Shown: in pieces, positions 16,333 to 24,704 of the stretch
Layout: every line of letters starts with the position of its first letter
How positions within the stretch are numbered: position 1 is the first letter of the stretch
Source of the DNA: Methylorubrum thiocyanatum
GTDB taxonomy: Bacteria; Pseudomonadota; Alphaproteobacteria; Rhizobiales; Beijerinckiaceae
Direction of reading: 5' to 3'
Length of the DNA: 64,000 nt
Assembly: GCA_014138645.1 (NCBI GenBank)
Contig: JACJIB010000011.1
Span: 101,272 to 165,271, forward strand
Notes under the pieces: generated by a model
The model's input: only the letters and a program-made list of their open reading frames with translations
What the model was told of the DNA's origin: nothing
Databases searched by the model: none
Made by a program: the position numbers and the translations under genes

Positions 16333-16935
16333 ATGGCAGGTTTGCGGGTCACGGGGCATGGCCTCGATCTCGGTACGGCCCTTCGAGGCCGGGTCGAAGA
16401 CCGCATGGCGGCGACGCTTTCGAAGTACCTCGATCCGCATATGAGCGGTTCCTGCACAGGGCACGTGACGCTGCGGCGCGACGGGACCGCCTACCGCACC
16501 GACTGCGTGCTGCATCTCGTCACCGGCCTGACGCTGGAAGCCTCGGGTGCGGCGCACGACGTGCATGCGAGCTTCGAGCAGACCGCCGACAAGCTCGAGA
16601 AGCGCCTGCGCCGCTACAAGCACAAGCTCAAGACCCACGGCGCGCCGAGCCATAACGGGGCGGATATCGAGGCGGCCTACGCCGTCTTCGCCGCCCCCGA
16701 TGAGGATGTCGACGACGAGCCGGCCGAGGCGGAGGAGGGCGACCACCCGCCGGTCGTGGCCGAGAGCACCCGCACCCTCAAGCGCCAGTCGGTGAGCGAG
16801 GCCGTGACCGCCCTCGACATGACCGGCGCCCCCGTCGTCGTTTTCGTTCACGCTGGCACCGGGCGCATCAACGTCGTATATCGGCGCAGTGACGGCGCCA
16901 TCGGGTGGGTCGATCCGCCCGGCGACCGAGGTTGA
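16333..16935 (+). CDS. hpf: Ribosome hibernation promoting factor, long form
   Basis: A 200-residue ribosome-associated protein. The N-terminal HPF/YfiA domain (about residues 1-110: GHGLDLGTALRGRVEDRMAA, VTLRRDGTAYRTD) binds the 30S decoding region in resting cells. An acidic linker (DEDVDDEPAEAEEGDH) joins it to the C-terminal dimerisation domain (VTALDMTGAPVVVFVHAGTG, then RINVVYRRSDGAIGWVDP), the part that drives 100S dimers. GGAGG lies about 14 bases before the ATG. Its place between rpoN and ptsN is conserved across proteobacteria. Confidence 0.93.
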   Translation: MAGLRVTGHGLDLGTALRGRVEDRMAATLSKYLDPHMSGSCTGHVTLRRDGTAYRTDCVLHLVTGLTLEASGAAHDVHASFEQTADKLEKRLRRYKHKLKTHGAPSHNGADIEAAYAVFAAPDEDVDDEPAEAEEGDHPPVVAESTRTLKRQSVSEAVTALDMTGAPVVVFVHAGTGRINVVYRRSDGAIGWVDPPGDRG

Positions 16936-17059
16936 GGCAAGGGCCCGTTTCGGGCCATCTCGGGCAGGGGCTCGGGCGTCCCTTACGAAGCTCCGGCCGC
17001 GCCGTTGCGGACGGGCGATGGACTTCCGGTTCCTGGAAGGCCGCGTGAGGCGCTCCATG

Positions 17060-17079
17060 CCGGGGCTATCCGGCCCCGG
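17060..17079 (+). other. Small GC-rich hairpin between hpf and ptsN
   Basis: Arms CCGGGGC (17060-17066) and GCCCCGG (17073-17079) with a 6-base loop, in the 213-base gap between hpf and ptsN. No T-run follows, so it is not a standard terminator; it could attenuate or stabilise the mRNA. Confidence 0.3.
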
Positions 17080-17148
17080 AAGCCGTGCATGAGAACGCGG
17101 GACCGCCCACATGCCGGATGGATCCCGCCCACGAGGCGTTTAGTTTTC

Positions 17149-17616
17149 ATGCCGATGCTCGAATTCCTGAACCCGGACTCGGTCGTCTCCACCCTGCGCG
17201 TGCGCGACAAGAAGCACGTGCTGCAGGAGCTGGCCGCCCACGCCGCCCGCCGCCTGCCCGGCCTGTCCGACCGCGACATCTTCGAGACTCTGCTCCAGCG
17301 CGAGCGCCTGGGCTCCACCGGCATCGGCGACGGCGTCGCGATCCCCCACGGCAAGCTGGCGCAGCTCGACCGGCTGTTCGGTCTCGTCGCCCGCCTCGAA
17401 AAGCCTGTGGATTTCGACGCTCTCGACGGCCAGCCCGTCGATGTCGCCTTCCTGCTGCTGGCGCCGGAGACCGCCGGAGCCGACCACCTCAAGGCCCTCG
17501 CTCAGGTCGCCCGGCTCTTGCGCGAACCCGGCATGCTGGAGCGCATCCGCAGCGCCCGCGACGCGACCGCCCTCTACGCGCTCCTGGCCAACGGCCCGAC
17601 GACGCAGGCCGCCTGA
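17149..17616 (+). CDS. ptsN: Nitrogen PTS enzyme IIA (PtsN)
   Basis: A 155-residue EIIA-Ntr, the terminal phosphoacceptor of the regulatory nitrogen phosphotransferase chain (EI-Ntr, NPr, EIIA-Ntr). The phosphorylated histidine is in GIGDGVAIPHGK (His67), and the core segments LLQRERLGSTGIGDG and HLKALAQVARLL are diagnostic. It has no associated transport domains, so it is regulatory, controlling for example K+ transport and stress signalling in relatives. ATG 17149 fits the family start (MLEFLNPDSVV). Order rpoN-hpf-ptsN supports the assignment. Confidence 0.95.
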   Translation: MPMLEFLNPDSVVSTLRVRDKKHVLQELAAHAARRLPGLSDRDIFETLLQRERLGSTGIGDGVAIPHGKLAQLDRLFGLVARLEKPVDFDALDGQPVDVAFLLLAPETAGADHLKALAQVARLLREPGMLERIRSARDATALYALLANGPTTQAA

Positions 17617-17618
17617 GC

Positions 17619-17948
17619 ATGATCCTGTTCCACCCGCGCACCGCCCTCGTTCTGGCGGTGCTCCTCGCGCCCGGCAGCCTCCAAGCACAGGGCGAGGCCG
17701 CCTGCGCCCGTGATGTGCTCGTGGCGGGTTCGATGCAGCGGCAGGCGATCGATCAGCTCGAAGGCGGGGGCGACGACGAGGCGAGCCTGTGCCGCGTCTG
17801 GCGCCGCCATGTCGAGACCATGCGCCGGATCGCCGGCGTCTACGGCCGCTGCCTGTCCGGCCCCGAGCGCACCGAGCGCCTGTCCCAGGTCCAGGCCTCG
17901 GAGAAGGAATTTTCAGGGCTTCTGCGCAGCCGCTGCCGCGGGATGTGA
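17619..17948 (+). CDS. Small secreted protein of unknown function
   Basis: A 109-residue frame beginning one base after the ptsN stop and so probably co-transcribed. An N-terminal signal sequence (TALVLAVLLAPGSLQAQG) is followed by a mature part of about 85 residues with four cysteines (ACARDV, LCRVWRR, GRCLSG, SRCRG) that could form two disulfides, and mostly helical charged sequence. No family recognised. The coding pattern (GC-rich third positions) and the clean signal peptide support a real gene. Confidence 0.65.
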   Translation: MILFHPRTALVLAVLLAPGSLQAQGEAACARDVLVAGSMQRQAIDQLEGGGDDEASLCRVWRRHVETMRRIAGVYGRCLSGPERTERLSQVQASEKEFSGLLRSRCRGM

Positions 17949-18040
17949 GGGCGAGCGCGGCTGTTCGCGCCACGCGTTTCGTGCATGATCGCTGCAACCG
18001 CCCGCGAGCCTCGTCCGGGCCTTCCGGCTACGGATGCGGA

Positions 18041-19060
18041 GTGAGCGTGCCTCCCTTTCCCTTCACCGCCATCGTTGCCCAGGAGGAGATGAAGCGAGCG
18101 CTGCTGATCGCGGCCGTCGATCCCTCCGTCGGCGGCGTCCTCGTCTTCGGTGACCGGGGCACCGGCAAGTCCACCGCCGTGCGGGCGCTGGCGGCGCTGC
18201 TGCCGAGGATCCGGGCGGTAGCGGGCTGTCCCTATTCCTGTTCGCCCGAAAGCCCGGCCCAAGCCTGCCCGCATTGTTCCCAGGGGAGAGGCAAGAGCCA
18301 TCAGATCCCGGTGCCGGTGGTCGACCTGCCCCTCGGCGCGACCGAGGATCGGGTGGTCGGCGCCCTCGATCTCGAGCGGGCGCTGACGAAGGGCGAGAAG
18401 GCGTTCGAGCCGGGCCTGCTGGCGCGGGCCAACCGCGGCTTCCTCTATATCGACGAGGTGAACCTCCTGGAGGACCATCTCGTGGACCTCCTGCTCGACG
18501 TGGCGGCCTCCGGGGTCAACACGGTGGAGCGCGAGGGCCTGTCCCTGCGCCACCCGGCGCGCTTCGTCCTCGTCGGCAGCGGCAATCCGGAGGAGGGGGA
18601 ACTGCGCCCGCAGCTTCTCGACCGCTTCGGCCTCGCCTGCGAGGTCGCGACGCCGACCGACATCGCCACGCGAATCGAGGTGGTGCGCCGCCGCGATGCC
18701 TACGAGCGCGACGGGGAGGCGTTCTGTGCCGCCCAAGCCAAGGCGGAGAAGGCGCTGCAGAAGACGATCCTGTCCGCCCGCGAGCGGCTCGGCGGCGTCG
18801 GCGTTCCCGACGCGGTGCTCGAGAGCGCAGCCCGGCTCTGCCTCGCGCTCGGCACCGACGGCCTGCGCGGCGAACTCACGCTGATGCGCACCGCCCGGGC
18901 GCTCGCTGCCCTCGAAGGGGCCGACGTCGTCTCAGTGGCGCATCTGCGGCAGGTGGCGCCGAGCGCGCTGCGCCACCGCCTGCGCCGCAACCCCCTCGAC
19001 GAGTCGGGCTCCACGGCGCGCGTGGCGCGAGCCGTGGCAGAGGTGCTGGAACCGGCCTGA
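18041..19060 (+). CDS. bchI: Magnesium chelatase AAA+ subunit BchI
   Basis: A 339-residue ATPase of the Mg-protoporphyrin IX chelatase (with BchD and BchH), the first committed step to bacteriochlorophyll. Walker A is GDRGTGKST (38-46). The BchI-specific insert YSCSPESPAQACPHC follows, then VVDLPLGATEDRVVG, Walker B FLYIDEVNLL and the sensor region VGSGNPEEGELRPQLLDRFG. The start is a GTG at 18041 (18047 also possible). bchD does not follow: the next gene is convergent. This subunit is therefore separated from its partners, which must lie elsewhere if phototrophy is functional. Confidence 0.92.
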   Translation: MSVPPFPFTAIVAQEEMKRALLIAAVDPSVGGVLVFGDRGTGKSTAVRALAALLPRIRAVAGCPYSCSPESPAQACPHCSQGRGKSHQIPVPVVDLPLGATEDRVVGALDLERALTKGEKAFEPGLLARANRGFLYIDEVNLLEDHLVDLLLDVAASGVNTVEREGLSLRHPARFVLVGSGNPEEGELRPQLLDRFGLACEVATPTDIATRIEVVRRRDAYERDGEAFCAAQAKAEKALQKTILSARERLGGVGVPDAVLESAARLCLALGTDGLRGELTLMRTARALAALEGADVVSVAHLRQVAPSALRHRLRRNPLDESGSTARVARAVAEVLEPA

Positions 19061-19076
19061 AGCCTCGTCCCGAGCC

Positions 19077-19715
19077 TCAATTGTCCTGGTCGATGTCCTT
19101 GTCGAGGACCGTCTTCGATTCGACCGTGGTGTCGGCCTTGAGCCGGTAGACCAGCGGGATGCCGGTGGCGATCTCGAGGCTCGCGATGGTCTTGGTGGTC
19201 ATGCCGTCGAGCACCATCACCAGCGCCCGCAGCGAGTTGCCGTGGGCGGCCACCAGCACCCGCTCGCCCGACATCACGCGCGGCAGGATCGTCTGGATGT
19301 AATAGGGCAGCACCCGCGCGGCGGTGTCCTTGAGGCTCTCGCCGCCGGGCGGCGGCACGTCGTAGGAGCGGCGCCACTCGTGGACCTGGGCATCGCCCCA
19401 GCGCTCGCGGGCGTCGTCCTTGTTGAGGCCGGAGAGGTCGCCGTAATCGCGCTCGTTGAGCGCCTCGTTGCGGATCGTCTCCAGGCCGGCCTGGCCCATC
19501 TCCTCGAGGATCAGCGCGCAGGTGTTCTGGGCGCGCCGCAGGTTCGAGGTGAAGGCGACGTCGAACTGCGTGCCTTGGCTCTTGAGCCAGCGCCCGGCCC
19601 GGCGGGCCTCGTCGATCCCGAGCTCCGTGAGCTCCGGATCGCGCCAGCCGGTGAACAGCTTCTTCAGGTTCCACTCGCTCTGGCCGTGCCGAGCGAGGAC
19701 GAGCAGGCGCTCCAT
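19077..19715 (-). CDS. gpmA: 2,3-bisphosphoglycerate-dependent phosphoglycerate mutase
   Basis: A 212-residue enzyme interconverting 3- and 2-phosphoglycerate in glycolysis, gluconeogenesis and, in methylotrophs, serine-cycle carbon flow. The phosphohistidine loop is [26 protein letters not shown], and the second catalytic His is in [16 protein letters not shown]. Length is at the short end for the dPGM family, as usual in alphaproteobacteria. ATG 19715 is set by a GGAG ribosome site and the [11 protein letters not shown] start; the frame upstream is not coding. It lies downstream of dapB on the same strand. Confidence 0.94.
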   Translation of the reverse strand: MERLLVLARHGQSEWNLKKLFTGWRDPELTELGIDEARRAGRWLKSQGTQFDVAFTSNLRRAQNTCALILEEMGQAGLETIRNEALNERDYGDLSGLNKDDARERWGDAQVHEWRRSYDVPPPGGESLKDTAARVLPYYIQTILPRVMSGERVLVAAHGNSLRALVMVLDGMTTKTIASLEIATGIPLVYRLKADTTVESKTVLDKDIDQDN

Positions 19716-19781
19716 GGGATGGGTCTCTCCGGAGAAGGGCAGGCGGGGCCGCCGCGGCACGGCACCCCGGAAGTATGGGCG

Positions 19782-19798
19782 GGCCTCTACCAGAGGCC
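19782..19798 (-). other. Short perfect hairpin in the dapB-gpmA gap
   Basis: GGCCTCT (19782-19788) and AGAGGCC (19792-19798) with a 3-base loop, flanked by GGGCG and CGCC that can extend the stem. A second small inverted repeat, CCGAAT/ATTCGG, is at 19830-19846. Both are between dapB and gpmA; without T-runs they may be processing or attenuation structures. Confidence 0.35.
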
Positions 19799-19856
19799 AC
19801 GCCGCCCCCCAAGCCCAAGCCTGACGTTCCGCCGAATTCGTTATTCGGAGATAAGT

Positions 19857-20660
19857 CTAATCCCGCAGTCCGAGCACGTCGTCCATGCCGTAGAGCCCCG
19901 GCGGCTTGTCGAAGGCCCATTGCGCCGCCCGCACGGCGCCGCGGGCGAAGATCGCCCGGTCCTCGGCGTGGTGGGAGAGGGTGATGCGCTCGGAGGGCCC
20001 GGCGAAGATCACGCTGTGATCGCCGACCACCGAACCCCCGCGCAGGGTGGCGAAGCCGATATCGCCGGGCCGGCGCGCCCCGGTATGCCCGTCCCGGGTC
20101 GAGACGCGGGTCTCGGCCAGCGCCACGCGGCGGCCCTCCGCCGCCGCCTCGCCGAGCAGCAAGGCGGTGCCCGAGGGGGCATCGACCTTCATGCGGTGGT
20201 GCATCTCCAGCACCTCGATGTCGAACTCCTCGCCGAGCGTCGCGGCGACCTTGCGCACGAGACCGGCGAGGAGGTTGACGCCGAGCGACATGTTGCCCGA
20301 GCGCACGATGCGGGCGTGGTAGCTCGCCGCCTCCAGCCGCTTCAGGTCGTCCGCGGACAGTCCCGTGGTGCCGACGACGTGGACGATACGGGCCTGCGCG
20401 GCGAGTTCGGCGAAGGCGACCGTCGCGGCCGGCGCCGTGAAGTCGAGCACGCCGTCGGCGGCGACGAAGCGTGACAACGGGTCGTCGCTCACCGGTACGC
20501 CGAGATCGCCGATCCCCGCGAGGCGCCCGGCATCCTGTCCCAGGGCGGGAGAGCCGGGGCGCTCGATGGCCCCGTGCAGCGTGCAGCCCTCGGCCTCCGC
20601 GACCGCCCGGATCAGCATCCGCCCCATGCGCCCCTCGGCGCCGACAACGACGAGCTTCAT
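19857..20660 (-). CDS. dapB: 4-hydroxy-tetrahydrodipicolinate reductase DapB
   Basis: A 267-residue NAD(P)H-dependent reductase of the lysine/diaminopimelate pathway. The dinucleotide fold is [16 protein letters not shown]; catalytic and substrate residues lie in [23 protein letters not shown] (His-His-x-x-Lys and the SGT phosphate-like loop), and DFTAPAA and VGTTGLS are the other family blocks. Normal length. It supplies meso-DAP for peptidoglycan and lysine. It lies between marC and gpmA on one strand, separated by 70 and 140 bases. Confidence 0.96.
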   Translation of the reverse strand: MKLVVVGAEGRMGRMLIRAVAEAEGCTLHGAIERPGSPALGQDAGRLAGIGDLGVPVSDDPLSRFVAADGVLDFTAPAATVAFAELAAQARIVHVVGTTGLSADDLKRLEAASYHARIVRSGNMSLGVNLLAGLVRKVAATLGEEFDIEVLEMHHRMKVDAPSGTALLLGEAAAEGRRVALAETRVSTRDGHTGARRPGDIGFATLRGGSVVGDHSVIFAGPSERITLSHHAEDRAIFARGAVRAAQWAFDKPPGLYGMDDVLGLRD

Positions 20661-20732
20661 GATGATCGACTTCCCGCTTCGATGGATGGCCGGCTCACCC
20701 GTCGGGTGTCGCGCCGATGGGCCTTTGAAGCT

Positions 20733-21422
20733 CTATACACGCTGCGAGGCGATCAGCGGGCCGAGCACATCCGACACGCCGCTGACGGTGATCTGCGTGC
20801 CGACGCACAGCAGCAGGAAGGCCGAGAGGCGCCCGAGCACGCGGGCCCGCACCGGACCGATCAGGGTCACCACCCGGTCCGCCGAGCCGTAGGCGAGACG
20901 GATCACGCCGGCGATGGCCACAGCCGCCAGGGAAGCGCCGAGGAAGAAACCGGCGAGGTCACCCGGTTCGGACGGACGATTGGCCCCGAGCGCGATGGCG
21001 ACGGCGATGGTGCCGGGCCCGGTGGTGAAGGGCAGGGTGAGCGGAAAGAAGGCGACCTCGGCGAGATTCTCGCCGGCCTCCGGCTCGGCCTCGGCATGTT
21101 TGCGGGCCTCCCGCGCCTCGGGCGCGTTGAGCAGGGTCCAGGCGAAGGCCGCCACGAACAGGCCGCCGGCGATGCGCAGGGCCGCCAGCGACACGCCGAA
21201 GAAATTGAGGATCGGGGCGCCGGCCCAGAGGGCGGACAGCATCACCAGGGCTGCGTAGAAGCCGATCCGCCGCGACAGCTCCGCCCGCTCCGCCTGCGAG
21301 CGGTCGGCGGTGATCTGCGCGAACATCAGCGCCGAGCCGACCGGGTTCACGATCGAGAACAGGCTGGACAGCGCGAGCAGGAAGCTCGGCAGCACGGTCT
21401 CGAATCCGATGGATGCCAGCAT
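20733..21422 (-). CDS. MarC family integral membrane protein
   Basis: A 229-residue, six-helix membrane protein of the MarC/UPF0056 family. The conserved LFSIVNPVGSALMFAQIT near the N-terminus and FFPLTLPFTTGPGTIAVAIALGA in the middle are the two diagnostic NPVG and TxGPG blocks. An acidic loop (EARKHAEAEPEAGEN) connects helices 3 and 4. The family was once linked to multiple antibiotic resistance by gene position only; the transported substrate remains unknown. It is followed by dapB. Confidence 0.92.
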   Translation of the reverse strand: MLASIGFETVLPSFLLALSSLFSIVNPVGSALMFAQITADRSQAERAELSRRIGFYAALVMLSALWAGAPILNFFGVSLAALRIAGGLFVAAFAWTLLNAPEAREARKHAEAEPEAGENLAEVAFFPLTLPFTTGPGTIAVAIALGANRPSEPGDLAGFFLGASLAAVAIAGVIRLAYGSADRVVTLIGPVRARVLGRLSAFLLLCVGTQITVSGVSDVLGPLIASQRV

Positions 21423-21461
21423 GCTTGCCCGGCTCGACGGTGGGGAGAAAACGGGCCGGCT

Positions 21462-22196
21462 TTAGCCCGGCTGCCCCGCCGGCACCAGCACCCGTGCCGG
21501 CACCCGGCTCTCCAGGCGGCGCACCTGCCGCACCGCAACCGGGCGGTAGAGCTGTTTCGTGGCATCCACCACGTGCAGGCCCGCGAACGGCATGGCGAGG
21601 CCGGTGCCGAACCGCTCCCAGGCCGCGGCCGTGCGCAGCCAGAACCGGCTGCGGATCGGCGGCATATAGAGCGTCTCGGCCCAGCCCTCCGGCGAGAACA
21701 GCGTGTCGCGCATCAGCCGCGAGAGCTGCGAGCGGCTGTAGGGCTGGCCGTGGCCGAAGGGCGTCGCGTCCCGCCGTGCCCAGACGCCGGTGCGGTTGGG
21801 CACGACGAGGATCAGGCGCCCGCCCGGCGTCAGCACCCGCCAGACCTCGGCCAGCAATTCGCTCGGGCTCTCCACGGCTTCGAGGCCGTGGACGAGGATG
21901 ACGCGATCGACCGCGGCCTCGGGCAGGGGCAGCATCGTCAGGTCGGCGAGCGCCGTCACCGAGCGTCCGCTGGAGGGCCAGTTCACCACGCCCTGGGTCG
22001 CGGGCATGAAGGCCAGCGTACGCTCGGCGATGACGTGGACCGGGCCGAGATAGGGCGTGACGTAGCCGAGCCCCAGCACGCGCAACCCCGAGACCGAGCC
22101 GAGGAACCCGTGGATCGTCCGGCCGACGACACGGTGCGTGACGACGCCGAGCGGACTGGCGTAGAAGGCGCGCAGGTCCGTGACGTCGAGGCGCAT
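21462..22196 (-). CDS. SAM-dependent methyltransferase, class I
   Basis: A 244-residue Methyltransf_11-type protein. Motif I is the variant LRVLGLGYVTPYLGPV, motif post-I DLTMLPLPEAAVDRVILVHGLEAVESP, and then VLTPGGRLILVVPNRTGVWARRDATPFGHGQPYSRSQL; the last stretch is typical of a Rhizobiales-specific subgroup next to gloB. Substrate unknown. The ATG at 22196 (MRLDVTDLRAFY) fits the family; the open frame further upstream is not coding. Divergent from gloB, a pairing seen often in this order and possibly reflecting methylglyoxal or thiol metabolism (inference). Confidence 0.88.
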   Translation of the reverse strand: MRLDVTDLRAFYASPLGVVTHRVVGRTIHGFLGSVSGLRVLGLGYVTPYLGPVHVIAERTLAFMPATQGVVNWPSSGRSVTALADLTMLPLPEAAVDRVILVHGLEAVESPSELLAEVWRVLTPGGRLILVVPNRTGVWARRDATPFGHGQPYSRSQLSRLMRDTLFSPEGWAETLYMPPIRSRFWLRTAAAWERFGTGLAMPFAGLHVVDATKQLYRPVAVRQVRRLESRVPARVLVPAGQPG

Positions 22197-22464
22197 CGGA
22201 TGGGGTGCCGGCACGGCCGGTGATCCTCCACGAGACGGTTTCCGCAAGGCGGATGCCGCATCAATGGGGATCGCGGGCGCGTCCGGCAAGCGGGTTGGGC
22301 GAAGGTGCTGGTGGAGGGCTCGACCCGCCGCGGCGTAAGCGCGGCTGCGCCTCCGATTCCGGAACCGCCGCCAGCGCGCACAGGTTCCTCGCCCGGCACC
22401 GGCCGGCCGACAGGCTCCCGCCGGCATCCGGGCGTGAGCGTCCTTCTTGGCGAAAGGGTCTTCG

Positions 22465-23244
22465 ATGACGAGAGCGGCTCCCGAACTCCGCACCTTCCTG
22501 TGCCGGAGCGACAATATCGGCGTGCTGATCCGCGATCCCGCCAGCGGCGCCTGTGCCGCCATCGACGTGCCGGAGGCAGGTCCCGTGCTCGCCGCCCTCG
22601 ACGCGGAGGGCTGGACGCTCACCGACATCCTCGTCACCCATCGCCACGGCGACCACATCGAGGGCATTCCGGAGGTGGTCGAGCGCACGGGCGCGCGCGT
22701 GACCGCGCCGGAGAAGGCGCGCGCGGCGGTGCCGGGGGCCGCCCGCTACGTCAAGGAAGGCGACACGGTCACCGTCGGCGGTCTTTCGGCCCAGGTCTGG
22801 GAGACGCCGGGCCACTGCGCCGACCACGTGACCTACCATTTCGCCGATGCCGGCGTGGCGTTCGCGGGCGACACGCTGTTCACCCTCGGCTGCGGCCGGG
22901 TGATGGAGGCCGAGCCCGCCACCCTCTGGCGCTCGCTCAAACGCTTCCTCGCTCTGCCCGATGCGACCGCGGTCTATAGCGGACACGATTACGTGCTCTC
23001 CAACGGCCGGTTCGCGCTGGCCGCCGATCCGGACAATGCCGACTTGAAGGAGCGGGTGGCGCAGGCCGAGCGCCTCGCGCAGGAGGGCCGCTTCCTGATC
23101 CCGTCGACCATCGGCGAGGAGAAGGCGACGAACCCGTTCCTGCGCGTGTCCGAGCCGGCACTCGCCCGCTCGGCCGGGCTGGAGCCCGGCTCGGACCCGG
23201 AGGCGGTGTTCACGGCGCTGCGGGCCTGGAAGAACCGCTTCTAA
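22465..23244 (+). CDS. gloB: Hydroxyacylglutathione hydrolase (glyoxalase II)
   Basis: A 259-residue metallo-beta-lactamase-fold thioesterase hydrolysing S-lactoylglutathione to lactate and glutathione. The dinuclear metal site is ILVTHRHGDHIEGIPE (T-H-x-H-x-D-H), with further ligands in TPGHCADHVTYHF, FAGDTLFTLGCGR and VYSGHDYVLSN. The C-terminal HAGH domain (IGEEKATNPFLRVSEPALA) distinguishes it from other family members. ATG 22465 has GAAAGGG upstream; a TTG 18 bases earlier is less likely. Confidence 0.95.
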   Translation: MTRAAPELRTFLCRSDNIGVLIRDPASGACAAIDVPEAGPVLAALDAEGWTLTDILVTHRHGDHIEGIPEVVERTGARVTAPEKARAAVPGAARYVKEGDTVTVGGLSAQVWETPGHCADHVTYHFADAGVAFAGDTLFTLGCGRVMEAEPATLWRSLKRFLALPDATAVYSGHDYVLSNGRFALAADPDNADLKERVAQAERLAQEGRFLIPSTIGEEKATNPFLRVSEPALARSAGLEPGSDPEAVFTALRAWKNRF

Positions 23245-23397
23245 GAGGGGGGACGGGCGGGCCGGCCTTCCATTACCGTGCCGCATGTGTCCGGCGAGAT
23301 CTTGCCTTCGGCCCGATCCCGTGTGATCGAAGCCCACGGTTTGCGCATCGCAACACGACCCGCTCGTCCGCGTATCCTCGGCGAAAGGCCGGTTCCC

Positions 23398-23550
23398 TTG
23401 CCCACCCTGTTCCGTTTCCTCGCCACGATCGCGATCCTCGCGGGCCTCGTCTTCGCGGGCATGTTCGCGCTGGCGACCTTCGTTCAGCCGACCCCGCGGG
23501 AGATCAGCGTCACCATTCCGCCCGCGAAGCTCCAGCCGGGCAATCGATGA
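23398..23550 (+). CDS. Small single-span membrane protein upstream of xerD
   Basis: A 50-residue protein from a TTG start (23398) with GAAAGG at the right distance: MPTLFRFLATIAILAGLVFA followed by GMFALATFVQPTPREISVTI. It has one N-terminal membrane segment and a short periplasmic or cytoplasmic tail rich in Pro. Its stop overlaps the xerD ATG (ATGA), so it is coupled to it. Similar tiny proteins precede xerD in other Rhizobiales, sometimes mislabelled as histidine kinases; function unknown. Confidence 0.75.
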   Translation: MPTLFRFLATIAILAGLVFAGMFALATFVQPTPREISVTIPPAKLQPGNR

Positions 23551-24545
23551 GCGCGGACGGGTCCGTGCTCCCGGGTGGGGCGGAGGATCCGGGCCAGCTC
23601 TTCCTCGACATGCTCGCCGCCGAGCGCGGCGCGGCGGCCAACACCCTGGCTGCCTACCGGCGCGATCTCGACGATTACCTCGGCTATCTGGCGCAGCAGG
23701 GGATCGACCCCGAAGAGGCGCAGGCCGATCAGGTGCGGGCCTATATCGCCTCCCTGGAGCCGCGCGGGCTGAAGGCCTCCTCGGCCGCCCGGCGCCTCTC
23801 CTGCATCCGCGGCTTCCATCGCTTCCTCTACGCCGAAGGCTATTGCGAGACCGATCCGACCGCGCCGGTCGCCGCTCCGCGCCGGGCCAAGGGCCTGCCG
23901 AAGATCCTGTCCGTGGCAGAGGTCGACCGCCTGCTCGCTACGGCGCGCGACCGCGTCGAGGCGGCCGGCGACGACCGCACGGAGGCCCGTTCCGCGGCGC
24001 GGATGCTCTGTCTGCTCGAACTCCTCTACGCCACCGGCCTGCGCGTCTCGGAACTCGTCGCCCTGCCGCGCTCGGCCGCCAGCGCCCGTGAGCGCTACCT
24101 CGTGGTCAAGGGCAAGGGCGGACGCGAGCGCCTCGTGCCCCTCACCGAACTCGCCCGCGAGGCGATGCGCGCCCACGTCGCGCATCTGACCGCCGACGGG
24201 GCCTGGCTGTTTCCCGCCGACAGCGAGAGCGGCCATCTCACCCGGCAGGCCTTCGCCCGCGACCTCAAGGTCGCCGCGGCTGCGGCTGGCCTGCGGACCG
24301 ACCGGGTGAGCCCGCACGTCCTGCGCCACGCCTTCGCGAGCCACCTGCTCCAGAACGGCGCGGATCTGCGCATCGTCCAGGAATTGCTGGGGCACGCCGA
24401 CATCTCGACGACGCAGATCTACACCCATGTGCTCGATGAGCGGTTGAAGGGTATGGTGCGAGATCTGCATCCGCTGAATGATCAGAGCGATCACATCGGC
24501 GCGGGCAATGTTTCCTCTGAAGAACCGTATTCGACCGCACAATAA
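23547..24545 (+). CDS. xerD: Site-specific tyrosine recombinase XerD
   Basis: A 332-residue recombinase that resolves chromosome dimers at dif with XerC, controlled by FtsK. The N-terminal SAM-like DNA-binding domain spans about residues 15-105, the catalytic domain about 118-305. Active-site residues are visible: Arg166 (ATGLRVSEL), Lys190 (VKGKGGRER), His257 and Arg260 (SPHVLRHAFASHLL), His283 (LLGHADISTTQIYTHV) and nucleophile Tyr292. There are no adjacent attachment sites or phage genes, so it is the housekeeping enzyme rather than a mobile integrase. The C-terminal tail after residue 308 is slightly extended. Confidence 0.94.
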   Translation: MSADGSVLPGGAEDPGQLFLDMLAAERGAAANTLAAYRRDLDDYLGYLAQQGIDPEEAQADQVRAYIASLEPRGLKASSAARRLSCIRGFHRFLYAEGYCETDPTAPVAAPRRAKGLPKILSVAEVDRLLATARDRVEAAGDDRTEARSAARMLCLLELLYATGLRVSELVALPRSAASARERYLVVKGKGGRERLVPLTELAREAMRAHVAHLTADGAWLFPADSESGHLTRQAFARDLKVAAAAAGLRTDRVSPHVLRHAFASHLLQNGADLRIVQELLGHADISTTQIYTHVLDERLKGMVRDLHPLNDQSDHIGAGNVSSEEPYSTAQ

Positions 24546-24704
24546 AGCGGCTTTTAAATAGGCTGTGCGGAGAAAATTTGCCGATCGACGGTCGCTATGC
24601 CAAGCAATCTTATTGACATCTTGATCGTGACCTGACCATTTCAGGAACGACCACGATGAGGGGAGGCGGCGCGACAGCCTGAACGGGCCCGTGCCACGGA
24701 TACG

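Noticed and set aside
23547-24545. Integrase of a genomic island or prophage
   Set aside because: The sequence has all XerD features, a housekeeping neighbourhood and no attachment repeats or phage genes nearby.
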